DNA of 64,000 nucleotides from JASHPR01 sp963833885 (GTDB taxonomy: Bacteria; Actinomycetota; Actinomycetes; Streptosporangiales; Streptosporangiaceae): assembly GCA_963833885.1 (NCBI GenBank), contig CAWHZU010000007.1, positions 186,001-250,000 on the forward strand, in the 5' to 3' direction. Below are positions 52,753-61,542 of this stretch, piece by piece (positions within the stretch are counted from its first letter, which is position 1; the number at the start of each line of letters is the position of its first letter). Made by a program: the position numbers and the translations under genes. Under the pieces are notes generated by a model. The model searched no databases. It had not been told where the DNA came from and was given only the letters and a program-made list of their open reading frames with translations.

Positions 52753-52820
52753 CGGCTGTTCTCTGCTGGCGGCTGCTCTCCGCGGCCGGCTGTTCTCTGC
52801 TGGCGGCTGCTCTCTGTGGC
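52753..52820. repeat. 2 x 34-bp tandem repeat at a gene 3' end
   Basis: Two adjacent 34-bp copies beginning CGGCTGTTCTCTGCTGGCGG, with two C/T differences. They sit immediately beyond the stop of the GH25-like gene. Confidence 0.9.
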
Positions 52821-52826
52821 GGGCGG

Positions 52827-53882
52827 CTAAGGCGTTCGGTTGGCGTCGATCTGGTCGAAGTCGCCGACGCCGTTGTCGCTTCCGCCGCCGCCGGACCACT
52901 GCCACATCAGCGCGTACTTGCTGCTGCTGCTGACGCCGCCGAAGAACCGCGCGCAGGTTGCCGACGCGCTGCCGGTGAGGCACCAGTTGTGTGGCGGGTG
53001 GGCCAGGCTGCTGGTGAAGGACTCATAGGTCCATTCGTACGTGGTGGGGATCGACGCGTCGGACCCGGTGCCGAAGATCGAGGACCAGATGCTCGGGGCC
53101 GAGTACACGCCGACCTTGTCCGAGGAGTGACTGGTCACGTAGTTCGCGAACCCGTTGAAGTCGGCGCGGTCAAGGCTCGCCGCGACGAAGCCGGACTTGA
53201 CCACGCTGCTGCATGGCGCGGTGTACACCGAGTTCCAGCCGTTGTCGGGGGCTGGCGTGTAGTCGGACGGGCCACCGGGCAGCTCGATGTCCATGAAGAT
53301 CACCGGGTAGGTCACGTGCAGCTTGGCCGCGTCGGCCAGGGCCCGTCCCGCCTGCGCGGCCCCCCAGGCCGAGGCCTCGCTGGTGGTCCCGTTGTAGTGC
53401 GGGTCGACTCCCGGGCCGCCCATGAAGTAGTACACGCCGGTGCCGATGCCCTGGTGGTCGGCGTGATTGGCGTTGGCCTGCGCGCTGTTGGTCGCGGACC
53501 AGACGACGATCTTGTGGCAGTTGGTGAGGTTCGCCCAGTTGCCGGTCATCCCGATGTAGCCGCCGTAGGCGCCGCCGGTCACCGGTTCCGAATACGGCGC
53601 GGACCCGGTGATCGTGACCTGGCGGCTGTCGCTCCCGTAAAAGAAGCCCGGCCGGTCGCCCAGGGGAACATCGACGGCACGCGCGGCGGCGCCATCGCTG
53701 ACCGCGGCGGCGCTGCCAGTGGCGGCCGTGGCCGGGGCCAGGCTGAGCCCGGCCAGGGCAGCAGCCAGCGCGACCGTGCCACAAGCCGTGGCCGCGAGAC
53801 GGCCGGCCCTGCCTCCCACCGCGTACCAGCGGCGAGGCCGCCGGCCCGCGTGCGGCGACCCGTCCGAAGCCCGACGTCCCAT
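52827..53882 (-). CDS. secreted glycoside hydrolase-like (GH25/DUF1906-type) protein
   Basis: 351 residues. Long basic N-terminus then signal sequence (LAATACGTVALAAALAGLSL), cut near residue 54. The mature part has the TIM-barrel pattern of lysozyme-like/DUF1906 proteins: YGGYIGMTGNWANLT, GIGTGVYYFMGG, SAWGAAQAGRAL, YPVIFMDIELPG with the Asp-x-Glu pair, GVYSAPSIWSSIFG, and ALMWQWSG at the end. Probable extracellular cell-wall or glycan hydrolase; substrate untested. ATG 53882 follows AGGGGG. Confidence 0.75.
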   Translation of the reverse strand: MGRRASDGSPHAGRRPRRWYAVGGRAGRLAATACGTVALAAALAGLSLAPATAATGSAAAVSDGAAARAVDVPLGDRPGFFYGSDSRQVTITGSAPYSEPVTGGAYGGYIGMTGNWANLTNCHKIVVWSATNSAQANANHADHQGIGTGVYYFMGGPGVDPHYNGTTSEASAWGAAQAGRALADAAKLHVTYPVIFMDIELPGGPSDYTPAPDNGWNSVYTAPCSSVVKSGFVAASLDRADFNGFANYVTSHSSDKVGVYSAPSIWSSIFGTGSDASIPTTYEWTYESFTSSLAHPPHNWCLTGSASATCARFFGGVSSSSKYALMWQWSGGGGSDNGVGDFDQIDANRTP

Positions 53883-54094
53883 GCATCCCCCTTTGTCCGC
53901 CGACAATCCGGGCGTTCCGGCACTGCGGCGCCCGCCTGCATCCATGTTTACGCCGTTTTCAGGCGTTTCAAAGCCCAGAGGCACACCCAACCTAGCGGAC
54001 CATCGGGACCGGAGCTCAGCGGAGCTCGGCGGCGGCCCGGGAGGCACCGTTCGTGCTAGCGTGCCTGGCTGTCCCAGCAACGGAAGGCCCGTCG

Positions 54095-55654
54095 ATGGAA
54101 GCTCCCGGTCGGGATAACGCGCTCGATCACATCGTCGCGATCATGTTTGAGAACCGCTCGTTCGACAACCTGCTCGGCCGCCTTTACCAGCCGGGCGAGG
54201 TGGCCTCGTTCGAGGGGGTGACCGGCCGCGAGTTCAGCAACCCCATCCCGGACTGGGCCGCCGACGGTTCCGGCCGGACGGCCGTGCCGTACGGGGTGGC
54301 TCCGGGCATGAACACGCCGAGCCCGGACCCCGGCGAGGAGTACCAGCACGTCAACACCCAGTTGTTCGGGCTGATCGACCCGCCGGGCAACCGCGGGATC
54401 CCGCCGGCGCAGATGGCGGCGCCGTACAACGCGCCGGCCAACCCCGGCCGCCCGCCGACCATGGACGGGTTCGTCACCGACTACATCAGCACGTTCCTGG
54501 CCGAGATGGGCAGGCAGCCCGGCTTCGACGAGTACGCCCAGATCATGACCGGCTACACGCCGGCCCAGCTGCCGGTCAGCTCGGCGCTGGCCCGCGGCTT
54601 CGCAACGTTCGATCACTGGTTCTGCGAGGTGCCGTCGCAGACGTTCACGAACCGGTCGTTCTTCCACGCCGCGACCTCGACCGGCTACGTCGTCAACGTG
54701 GACCCGGCCGACTCGTTCCCGGTGCACAACACCGCCGAGACGATCTTCGAGCGCCTCGAGGCGCAGGGCCTGAGCTGGCGCGTTTACTGTGACCCGCCCA
54801 GCCACATCTCGCTGACCGGCATCATCCACGCGACCCGGCTGCTCGACCGGTTCCGGACGAACTTCTTCACCACGGACCAGTTCTTCGAGGATGCCGCAGC
54901 AGGCCAGCTGCCGGCGTACTCGTTCATCGAGCCCAACCTGCTCTACGGCCACAACGACATGCACCCGGCCTTCGACGCCGTGTACCCGGGTGCCGACGTC
55001 GACCCGCCGTCGTCCCTGCTCGGCGGGGAGGCCCTGCTGGCCAAGGTCTACGACGCGATCCGTTCTTCCGCCACGCCGGGTGGCTCGAACGCGTACAACA
55101 CGCTGCTGATGGTCAACTTCGACGAGCACGGCGGGACCTTCGATCACATCCCGCCGCCGCCCGCCCCGCCTCCCGTTCCAGGTGCCCCGGTAGGACAGAT
55201 GGGCTTTGCTTTCGACCGGTCGGGGGTCCGCGTGCCGGCGATCGCCATTTCGGCATGGATCCCGGAACGGGTCGTCGTCACCTCGGAGTACCGGAACACG
55301 TCGGTTTTGCGGACCCTTCGCGAGCGCTGGCGGCTCGGCGATCCGCTGACGGCCCGCGATGCCGTCGCGCCGGACATCGCCCCGGTGCTATCCCTGGAAA
55401 CCCCGCGGCCGCCGGAGGACTGGCCCAACGCCGTCCCGCGGCCCGTGCCACCGTTCAATCCGCAGGCAATACCACCGGACGTCCCGTTGCGGGCGCTGTC
55501 CAAGGCGGCGCTGTGCGCGGTGCTGGAGCTCGGGAAGGGCCTCGGCTTGCGCGTGCCCGAGCTGAACAAGGACGAGGATGTCCTGCGCGGCGACGGCCTG
55601 GCCATCATCACCGAGTGCTTCGGGGACCTGTTCCCGCACTTGCACGGACAGTAG
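54095..55654 (+). CDS. PF04185 phosphoesterase (phospholipase C-like)
   Basis: 519-residue phosphoesterase. VAIMFENRSFDNLLGRLY carries the catalytic Glu-Asn, YSFIEPNLLYGHNDMHP and VNFDEHGGTFDHIPPPP the further Asp/Glu/His ligands. No signal peptide. ATG 54095 with GGAAGG eight bases upstream. Compared with the 467-residue homologue at 18258-19661 the core is alike but insertions and C-termini differ (this one ends in an added 100-residue region), so they are distinct paralogues rather than a recent duplication. Confidence 0.88.
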   Translation: MEAPGRDNALDHIVAIMFENRSFDNLLGRLYQPGEVASFEGVTGREFSNPIPDWAADGSGRTAVPYGVAPGMNTPSPDPGEEYQHVNTQLFGLIDPPGNRGIPPAQMAAPYNAPANPGRPPTMDGFVTDYISTFLAEMGRQPGFDEYAQIMTGYTPAQLPVSSALARGFATFDHWFCEVPSQTFTNRSFFHAATSTGYVVNVDPADSFPVHNTAETIFERLEAQGLSWRVYCDPPSHISLTGIIHATRLLDRFRTNFFTTDQFFEDAAAGQLPAYSFIEPNLLYGHNDMHPAFDAVYPGADVDPPSSLLGGEALLAKVYDAIRSSATPGGSNAYNTLLMVNFDEHGGTFDHIPPPPAPPPVPGAPVGQMGFAFDRSGVRVPAIAISAWIPERVVVTSEYRNTSVLRTLRERWRLGDPLTARDAVAPDIAPVLSLETPRPPEDWPNAVPRPVPPFNPQAIPPDVPLRALSKAALCAVLELGKGLGLRVPELNKDEDVLRGDGLAIITECFGDLFPHLHGQ

Positions 55655-55713
55655 CCGCCCAGTAGCCCGCCGCCGGCCCTTGGGTATGCTCGGTGTGATC
55701 ATCCGGGGGGCTG

Positions 55714-56460
55714 ATGGCCGAGGGACTTGACCCGATTGAGGCCGGCAAGAAGCTGCATGAGCACGGCGGCGAGCAGCACGAACATGGCGGCGAGCGGGAC
55801 GGGAACGGGGAGGAAGGCGACGGCCACGGCGGGGTCGGCGGTCGGCATTCCCGAATTGTTCAGATTTGCGAGGTGGTGCTGCTGGCGGTCGTCACGCTGA
55901 CGGCCGCGTGGGCCGGCTATTCGGCGGCCAGGTGGAGCACGGATTCGCGGGTGGACATCGCCGAGTCATCGACGCTGCGCAATATCGCCACCAGGGACGC
56001 CCTTGCAGCGATCTCGCTTCGCAACTTCGACTCCTCGACCTTCAACGCGTGGTTCATCGCGTTCACGCTGAACAGCCCGCAGAAGGAGGCGATCGCCGTT
56101 CGGCGGTTCCGCCCGGCCTTCCGGGTCGCCTTCAACGCGTGGATGGCGACCAATCCGCTGCACAACCCGAACGCCCCGCCAGGCCCGACCTACATGCCGC
56201 AGTACAAGCTGCCGGCTCAGGCACAGGCCAACAAGCTCGACAACGAGGCCACCGCGAAGTTGAACGCCGGCAGCCAGGCGGGGCAGACCAGCGACGACTT
56301 CGTCCAGATCACGGTGTTCCTCGCCGCGGTGCTGTTCCTGGTCGGCATAGGCAGCTCGTTCAAGCTCTACAGCGTGCGCTACGCCCTGATCGCCTTCGGC
56401 GTCGCGCTGCTGGTCACCTCGATTGTGCTCATCTCCCGCCAGCCCGGCCTGCCGAGCTGA
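55714..56460 (+). CDS. membrane protein with His/Gly-rich N-terminus
   Basis: 248 residues, unrecognised family. The first 45 are rich in His, Gly, Glu and Asp (HEHGGEQHEHGGE), a possible metal-binding tail. Then a membrane helix (VVLLAVVTLTAAWAGYSAA), a soluble helical stretch of about 110 residues, and two more helices (VFLAAVLFLVGIG and YALIAFGVALLVTSIVLI). Such three-helix proteins are common, uncharacterised, in actinomycetes. GTG/ATG start with GGGG upstream. Confidence 0.7.
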   Translation: MAEGLDPIEAGKKLHEHGGEQHEHGGERDGNGEEGDGHGGVGGRHSRIVQICEVVLLAVVTLTAAWAGYSAARWSTDSRVDIAESSTLRNIATRDALAAISLRNFDSSTFNAWFIAFTLNSPQKEAIAVRRFRPAFRVAFNAWMATNPLHNPNAPPGPTYMPQYKLPAQAQANKLDNEATAKLNAGSQAGQTSDDFVQITVFLAAVLFLVGIGSSFKLYSVRYALIAFGVALLVTSIVLISRQPGLPS

Positions 56461-56466
56461 CCAGGG

Positions 56467-57081
56467 TCAGCGGCTGGTGCTGGTCGGCGCGAGCTCGGCT
56501 CCGGCGTAGTCGCAGGTGCCCTTGGACTGGAACTGGCGGGCAGCGCGGGTGACTTCGGCGCCGAGCGCGCGCAGCTGATCGCCGATCGCATCGTCGACCA
56601 GGTGCCCGTCCGCGTCGAACGTCTGCCATGACTGCGGCACCGGCATGACCAGCGGCACGCTCCAGCCGCGGAGCGAGCGCGCGATGAAGTCCATCGCGTT
56701 GACCGTCTGCAACCCTTGCACCCCGCCGGCCGTGGAGACCAGCCCGATTGGCTTGTTGGACAGGTACGGCGGCGTTCGGCCGCCGAGCAGGATCAGCCAG
56801 TCCAGCGCGTTCTTGAACGCGCCGCTCACCGACCCCTGATAGGTCGGGCTGCTCCAGATCATCGCGTCGCTCGCGTAGACGGTCTCGGCGAACTCGTCCG
56901 CGCCCGGCGGCGGCCCGTGCTCGGCGGTATACAGCGGCAGGCCCAGGTCCCGGATCGCCAGCAGTTCCACCTCGGCCCCGCTCGCGGCCGCGCCGTCGAG
57001 CGCGACCTGCAGCGCCATGCGGCTGGTGGACTCGGCCCGGAGGGAACCGCCCAGGCCCACCACTCGTACCGGCCGTGCCAT
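56467..57081 (-). CDS. NADPH-dependent FMN reductase
   Basis: 204-residue flavodoxin-fold reductase: GLGGSLRAESTSRMAL binds FMN phosphate, IWSSPTYQGSVSGAFKNALDWL is the family signature, and STAGGVQGLQ follows. Typical roles are quinone, azo or flavin reduction. ATG 57081 with GGGAG upstream. Convergent with the membrane protein and divergent from the DHA2 exporter. Confidence 0.9.
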   Translation of the reverse strand: MARPVRVVGLGGSLRAESTSRMALQVALDGAAASGAEVELLAIRDLGLPLYTAEHGPPPGADEFAETVYASDAMIWSSPTYQGSVSGAFKNALDWLILLGGRTPPYLSNKPIGLVSTAGGVQGLQTVNAMDFIARSLRGWSVPLVMPVPQSWQTFDADGHLVDDAIGDQLRALGAEVTRAARQFQSKGTCDYAGAELAPTSTSR

Positions 57082-57201
57082 AGGTCTCCCTTCGCCGTGC
57101 TCGGTAGAGCAGCCTATGCCCACAGGGGAGCCGCCATCGGCGATCGCGGGCGAGGGCTGATTCTGATATTGGATAGCTAGCCCACTACGCCCGGAGGCCC
57201 G

Positions 57202-58698
57202 ATGACGAACGCTGGCGACCAAGCGGCGCGGGGGCAGCGGGCACACGGCGCGGCCCTGGCGATGACCGTGATCTGCGCCGCCCAGTTCGTGCTCCAGCTG
57301 GATTTCAGCATCGTCAACGTGGCGCTGCCCACGATCCAGCACGAGCTGCACATGGCCGCCGCGCAGCTGCAGTGGATCGTCACCGGGTACGCGCTCACGT
57401 TCGGCTCGCTGCTGCTGGCGGGCGGCCGGCTAGCCGACCTGCTCGGGCGGCGTCGGCTGCTCGCCGCCGGGCTGGTCTGGTTCGCGATCGCTTCCCTGGT
57501 CGCCGGGCTCTCTGAGTGGCCGGTGATGCTGATCGTCGCGCGGCTGGTGCAGGGCGCCGCGGGAGCGATGGTGTCGCCGGCCGCGCTGTCGCTGCTCACC
57601 ACCACCAACCCGGACGGCCCGGCCCGGGCCCGGGCGCTGTCGATCTGGCAGGCGACCACGGCCGCGGGCGCGACCACCGGGATCGTGGCCGGCGGCGTGC
57701 TCACGCAGTACCTCGGATGGCGGGCCGTGTTCCTGGTCAACCCGCCGATAATCGCGATCATGCTCACGCTGTTCGGGCGGCTGCCGGCCAGCCAGGCCGG
57801 CGGCAACCGTGTGGACGTCCCCGGCGCGGCGCTGGTGACCGCGGCGATCGCGGCGCTGATCTTCGGGCTGAGCAACGGGCAGCAGAACGGGTTCGGCGCG
57901 CCGCTGACCATCGGCGCGCTGGTGGCCGCGGCGGTGCTGGCAGCCGCCTTCGTCTGGACCGAGCAAACCGTATCCTCGCCCATGCTGCCGCTGCAGATCC
58001 TGGCGGCGCCGACCCGCCGGGCGGCCGTGGCCGCGATGCTGATGATCGGCGCGGTGCTGGCCGGCTACGTGTACTTCGTCTCGCTCTTCCTGCAGAAGGT
58101 CCAGGGGCTGAGCCCGGTGGAGACCGGGCTCGCGCTGGTGCCCGCGACCGTCACCGTGGTGCTCACCTCCACCCTGCTGACCCGCCGCCTGCTCGCCCGG
58201 CTGGCCATTAAGTACGTGCTGCTCGTCGGGCTCGGCTGCATGGCGGCCGGGCAGCTCTGGTTCGCCCAGCTCTCGCCGGGCTCCAGTTACGCGGCGGGGG
58301 TGCTGCCCGGTCTGCTGTTCACCGCGTTCGGCATCGGATTCGCGCTGCCCACGGCGTCGATCGCGATCACCAGCGGTGTGCAGGGCCGGGACCAGGGACT
58401 GGCCGGGGCCCTGTTCACCACGAGCCAGCAAACCGGCGCCGCGGTCGGGCTTGCGATCCTGGCCACGGCGGCCGCCGCCCGCACCGCGCACGCCGTCGGC
58501 ACGAGCGCCGCTGGCGCGCTGACCGACGGGTACCGGCTCTCGTTCCTCATCGCCACCGGCATCGCGCTGCTCGCCGCCGTGCTGGTCGCGATCCAGCTCC
58601 GCTCCCGCGACTGCCAGGAGGAACTGGACCGCCAGAAGGCGGGCCAAGCAGGCCACGCGCCAGTCCCGCCCGCCGAGACCCAGCTCCGCAAGTGCTAA
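57202..58698 (+). CDS. DHA2-family MFS drug exporter (EmrB/QacA type)
   Basis: 498 residues with 14 hydrophobic segments. FVLQLDFSIVNVALPTIQ and LQWIVTGYALTFGSLLLAGGRLADLLGRRR (in parts) match the DHA2 signatures. RLVQGAAGAMVSPAALSL is motif C-like. A proton-driven multidrug exporter of the cytoplasmic membrane. No adjacent regulator, which is unusual for the class. Its stop falls in the first copy of a 54-bp duplication. Confidence 0.9.
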   Translation: MTNAGDQAARGQRAHGAALAMTVICAAQFVLQLDFSIVNVALPTIQHELHMAAAQLQWIVTGYALTFGSLLLAGGRLADLLGRRRLLAAGLVWFAIASLVAGLSEWPVMLIVARLVQGAAGAMVSPAALSLLTTTNPDGPARARALSIWQATTAAGATTGIVAGGVLTQYLGWRAVFLVNPPIIAIMLTLFGRLPASQAGGNRVDVPGAALVTAAIAALIFGLSNGQQNGFGAPLTIGALVAAAVLAAAFVWTEQTVSSPMLPLQILAAPTRRAAVAAMLMIGAVLAGYVYFVSLFLQKVQGLSPVETGLALVPATVTVVLTSTLLTRRLLARLAIKYVLLVGLGCMAAGQLWFAQLSPGSSYAAGVLPGLLFTAFGIGFALPTASIAITSGVQGRDQGLAGALFTTSQQTGAAVGLAILATAAAARTAHAVGTSAAGALTDGYRLSFLIATGIALLAAVLVAIQLRSRDCQEELDRQKAGQAGHAPVPPAETQLRKC

Positions 58699-58784
58699 TC
58701 CTCAGCCGGGCGGTTGGCCGAACGATCCACGACCCAGCTTCGCAAGTGCTAATCCTCAGGCGTTTGGCCGAACGAGTCCACCCA
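58678..58784. repeat. imperfect 54-bp tandem duplication over two stop codons
   Basis: Copy 1 (58678-58731) and copy 2 (58732-58784) share ACCCAGCTCCGCAAGTGCTA (one mismatch) through ATCCTCAG and TTGGCCGAACGA. Copy 1 holds the DHA2 stop; copy 2 holds the stop and last codons of the convergent 256-residue protein. Confidence 0.9.
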
Positions 58785-59519
58785 GTCATCCGGGCGTGTG
58801 GAGAGCAACTGCTGTGCCATGTCCTCGGCTGCCTGGTCCGGGTCGCTGAGCGTGCTTGTCAGCCGGAGCATCTGCTGGTCGACCGCGGGCTGGGGCACAC
58901 CGATAACGCGCTGGAACATCAGCACCACGCCGCTCCTGCTCCAGGCTGGCCAGGCCCGGGCCAGGCCGAGGCCCGGGGGCAGAACAAGCTTTAGCGGCTC
59001 CAGACGCTCGTACAACAGCCGTGCCGCCCGGCGCCTTCCGGTCTCCCATGATCGGTCCCGGGACGCCCGATCGACCTCCGCGACGTACTGTTCCCGGCTG
59101 AAGTGCAGGTCCGGAAGATCCCAGGACCTGCCTTCGTTCTCGTCCGGGGAATTGATGACCGGGTCATCGAAGACGCCGGTGTAGTCGTGGAAGTCGACCC
59201 ACGACACCCAGCGCCCATCGGGCGAGGGAAAGATCACGGGAGCGATGACACCGCAGCCGGGCTCCCCGCACGAGCAGCAGTACACCGCCACGCGCCACCC
59301 CTGGTCCGCGGGGAGCAACGGTGAGTCAGGGCCGAGTATCTCCGCCGGGTCGAAGCCGCGCCAGCCCGGAGCGACGTCCGCGAACGGGTCCCGTCCGTCG
59401 ACGAGCACGCGGACAACAGGCCAGTCCGGGCGATCATCGACCACCTCGAACCGCAGGGAGAGGACGGAAAGGCCGCCTTGAGCAGCCCGCTGCGAATCGT
59501 TCATGCTGGCGGCGTTCAT
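58749..59519 (-). CDS. uncharacterised protein with CCSCGEPGCG motif (256 aa)
   Basis: Soluble, acidic, Trp-rich, 256 residues. A compact cysteine cluster YCCSCGEPGCGVIAP near residue 82 could bind zinc. It is followed by WVSWVDFHDYTGVF and a helical C-terminal half with WSRSGVVLMFQRVIG. Actinomycete-specific in appearance; no function known to me. Starts at ATG 59519 or 59504, neither with a strong ribosome site. Confidence 0.7.
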   Translation of the reverse strand: MNAASMNDSQRAAQGGLSVLSLRFEVVDDRPDWPVVRVLVDGRDPFADVAPGWRGFDPAEILGPDSPLLPADQGWRVAVYCCSCGEPGCGVIAPVIFPSPDGRWVSWVDFHDYTGVFDDPVINSPDENEGRSWDLPDLHFSREQYVAEVDRASRDRSWETGRRRAARLLYERLEPLKLVLPPGLGLARAWPAWSRSGVVLMFQRVIGVPQPAVDQQMLRLTSTLSDPDQAAEDMAQQLLSTRPDDWVDSFGQTPED

Positions 59520-59658
59520 CGGTACGCCGGGACCGTCATCGGGCGGGCCAGAAAGCCCGCGAGGACCCACAGACTAGCCCAGAGTTTCCCAAGCAGCCGA
59601 GCAGGTTTTCGTGTCCACGCGTGCATCGGTCGTGCGCACTAGAGCTCAGCTCGCGGGG

Positions 59659-59898
59659 TCACTCGCCACGGAGCAGCGCCATGATCTGGTCGGTGCTCAG
59701 CCCAGCGACATCCCGGCTGGAAGCCGTGTTACGCAGCCGGCGCACCAGCCGCTGTCCCTTGGTCTCCAGCCCCTCAGCACGCACGACCTGCAGGGTGCCG
59801 TTGACGTCGACCACCTCGATCTCGTCGCCGGCGTGGAGGTCATATTTGGCGCGGAGGTGCGCCGGGATCGTCACCTGGCCCTTGCTGTTCAGCACCAC
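59659..59898 (-). CDS. AbrB/SpoVT-family DNA-binding protein
   Basis: 79 residues from GTG 59898 (GAGGAG upstream). Swapped-hairpin AbrB domain: LNSKGQVTIPAHLRAKYDLHAGDEIEVV (in parts) then a short C-terminal tail of about 30 residues. Proteins like this serve as antitoxins (with PIN or Doc toxins) or as regulators. No toxin gene lies on either side, so it looks like an orphan. Confidence 0.82.
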   Translation of the reverse strand: MVLNSKGQVTIPAHLRAKYDLHAGDEIEVVDVNGTLQVVRAEGLETKGQRLVRRLRNTASSRDVAGLSTDQIMALLRGE

Positions 59899-60090
59899 GA
59901 CGCGCTCCTCTTGGGACCGATGAAGGCCACAACCACCTGCGCCTACCCTGCGTAGCCGCGACGGGCAATTCACCCACGCTGTGTTACTTGACGCGTCTGC
60001 TGGTCGGTGGCCGTGCGCCTAGTTCCATTATCCGGGAGCGAAACGAGCAAATACACGACTTTATCCACCCAGATCATGGAAAAGCTCGTC

Positions 60091-60125
60091 GGCGGGTGGC
60101 GGGTGGCGGGTGGCGGGTGGCGGCT
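60091..60125. repeat. 7-bp tandem repeat (GGCGGGT), 4 perfect copies plus one variant
   Basis: Four GGCGGGT units then GGCGGCT, in the 260-base gap between the AbrB and LOG genes and 35 bases beyond the LOG stop. G-rich on the plus strand with runs of three Gs, so a G-quadruplex is possible. The rest of the gap (59899-60159) shows no gene. Confidence 0.9.
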
Positions 60126-60159
60126 GGCCGTCGGTGGCGGGTGCAGTCGGGCTGCTGGG

Positions 60160-60750
60160 CTAGCGGTCCTCCGCGGTGATCCACTTCTCAGTGTGGCTGG
60201 GCTCGGCGGAGGCTAGGGCGGTGAGCGCTTCCTCGGGGGAGTGGGCTCGGCCGATCAGGTCCCGGTTCGCCTGCTTGAGCAGCCCGACGCTGACCATCCG
60301 GTCCAGCTGGGTGACCAGCGGTTCCCAGAAGTCGTCGACGTCGAGCAGGACGATGGGCTTGCTGTGCAGGCCGAGCTGTGACCAGGTGGCGACCTCGGCG
60401 AGTTCCTCGAGCGTGCCGAGCCCGCCGGGCAGCGCGATGAACGCGTCGGACAGGTCGTACATGAGTTGCTTGCGCTCGTGCATCGAGCCGACCTCGCGCA
60501 GTTCGGACAGGCCGACGTGGCCGATCTCGCGGGAGAACAAGCCGACCGGGATGACCCCGGTCACCCGGCCGCCGCTGGCCAGGGCGGCGTCGGCAAGCTC
60601 GCCCATCAGGCCCACACTGCCGCCGCCGTAGACGAGGCCGATGCCTCGCTGCGCCAGCAACGTGCCGAGGGTGCGGGCAGCGTCCGCATAGCGCGTATCC
60701 GGGGGAGTCGAGGATCCGCAGAACACGCACACCGTTCGAAGATCGACCAC
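60160..60750 (-). CDS. LOG-family (TIGR00730) cytokinin-type phosphoribohydrolase
   Basis: 196-residue Rossmann-fold protein of the LOG family, long annotated as lysine decarboxylase. VCVFCGSS at the start and LPGGLGTLEELAEVATW containing the PGGxGTxxE catalytic motif. Relatives remove ribose phosphate from cytokinin nucleotides or related nucleotide monophosphates. Cytoplasmic. GTG at 60750. Confidence 0.9.
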   Translation of the reverse strand: MVDLRTVCVFCGSSTPPDTRYADAARTLGTLLAQRGIGLVYGGGSVGLMGELADAALASGGRVTGVIPVGLFSREIGHVGLSELREVGSMHERKQLMYDLSDAFIALPGGLGTLEELAEVATWSQLGLHSKPIVLLDVDDFWEPLVTQLDRMVSVGLLKQANRDLIGRAHSPEEALTALASAEPSHTEKWITAEDR

Positions 60751-60759
60751 GAGCAGAAT

Positions 60760-61542
60760 CTATCCGCCAGCCGCAACGGGAACGTCGTCTAGGGCTATGC
60801 CGAAGTGGTCGCGGTAGGCGGCCAGCAAGGCGTCATCGCCGGGCAGTTGGTCTTCGGTGCGGGATTCGCTGCTGGTCCGGATCAGCGTTCGGCCGCTGAT
60901 CGAGATCCGGCCGCCGTCTTCCGTGAGCCGCGAGCAGACCGTCTCCTGGGTGAAGTGGGACAGCGGCGACGTCTGCTGCCACCAGCAGGTGGCAACGAAG
61001 TCGGGCAGGGACCGTGGCCGCAGCTCGATCCGGTACTGCGGCTCGCCGTCCTTGAGGACGTCGATGTCGCCGTCCGCGGTGTCGGCCAGCAGGAACCGGC
61101 CGCCCGGATCCTGCTGCTCGGTCCTGCTCTCCAGCATCAGCGGTCCGACACTATGTCGGCCGAAGCCCACGTCCGCCAGCCAGGGGCCGCTGCCGTCCGG
61201 CAGCCGCACGAACAGCGCCAGGTGGTCAAACGGCGGCCCGAGCCCCTTTGCGCCGTGCACGCGTGCGGCAACCCGCGTCACCTGGGCGCCGAGCGTCTCC
61301 AGCAAGAGCGCGAACATCCCGTTGAGTTCGTAGCAGAACCCGCCCCTCCCATTGCGCACGATCTTGGTTACCAGGTCCTCTTCGTGCAGTGAGATCGGTT
61401 CGCCCAGGTGGATGCTCAAGTTCTCGAATGGCACCGCCATCTGGTGAGCCCGGTGCAGCGTGCGGAGCGTCGCCGCGTCGACTGCCAGCGGCGGCGAGAG
61501 GTCGATGCGCCGCAGGTAGGCCTCGGCGGTGTTCTCGTCCAT
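60760..61542 (-). CDS. nat: arylamine N-acetyltransferase
   Basis: 260-residue NAT: catalytic triad Cys in GRGGFCYELN (near residue 69), His in DHLALFV, Asp in WLADVGFG. MAVPFENLSIH is a family signature. Transfers acetyl from acetyl-CoA to aromatic amines or hydrazines; in actinomycetes relatives also work on amine starter units and in cholesterol-linked metabolism. Its ATG overlaps the Uma2 gene stop (ATGA). Confidence 0.92.
   Translation of the reverse strand: MDENTAEAYLRRIDLSPPLAVDAATLRTLHRAHQMAVPFENLSIHLGEPISLHEEDLVTKIVRNGRGGFCYELNGMFALLLETLGAQVTRVAARVHGAKGLGPPFDHLALFVRLPDGSGPWLADVGFGRHSVGPLMLESRTEQQDPGGRFLLADTADGDIDVLKDGEPQYRIELRPRSLPDFVATCWWQQTSPLSHFTQETVCSRLTEDGGRISISGRTLIRTSSESRTEDQLPGDDALLAAYRDHFGIALDDVPVAAGG

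Noticed and set aside
59988..60179. 63-codon plus-strand frame over the 7-bp repeats
   Set aside because: Its end is made of the GGCGGGT array and it lacks a ribosome site or homology.
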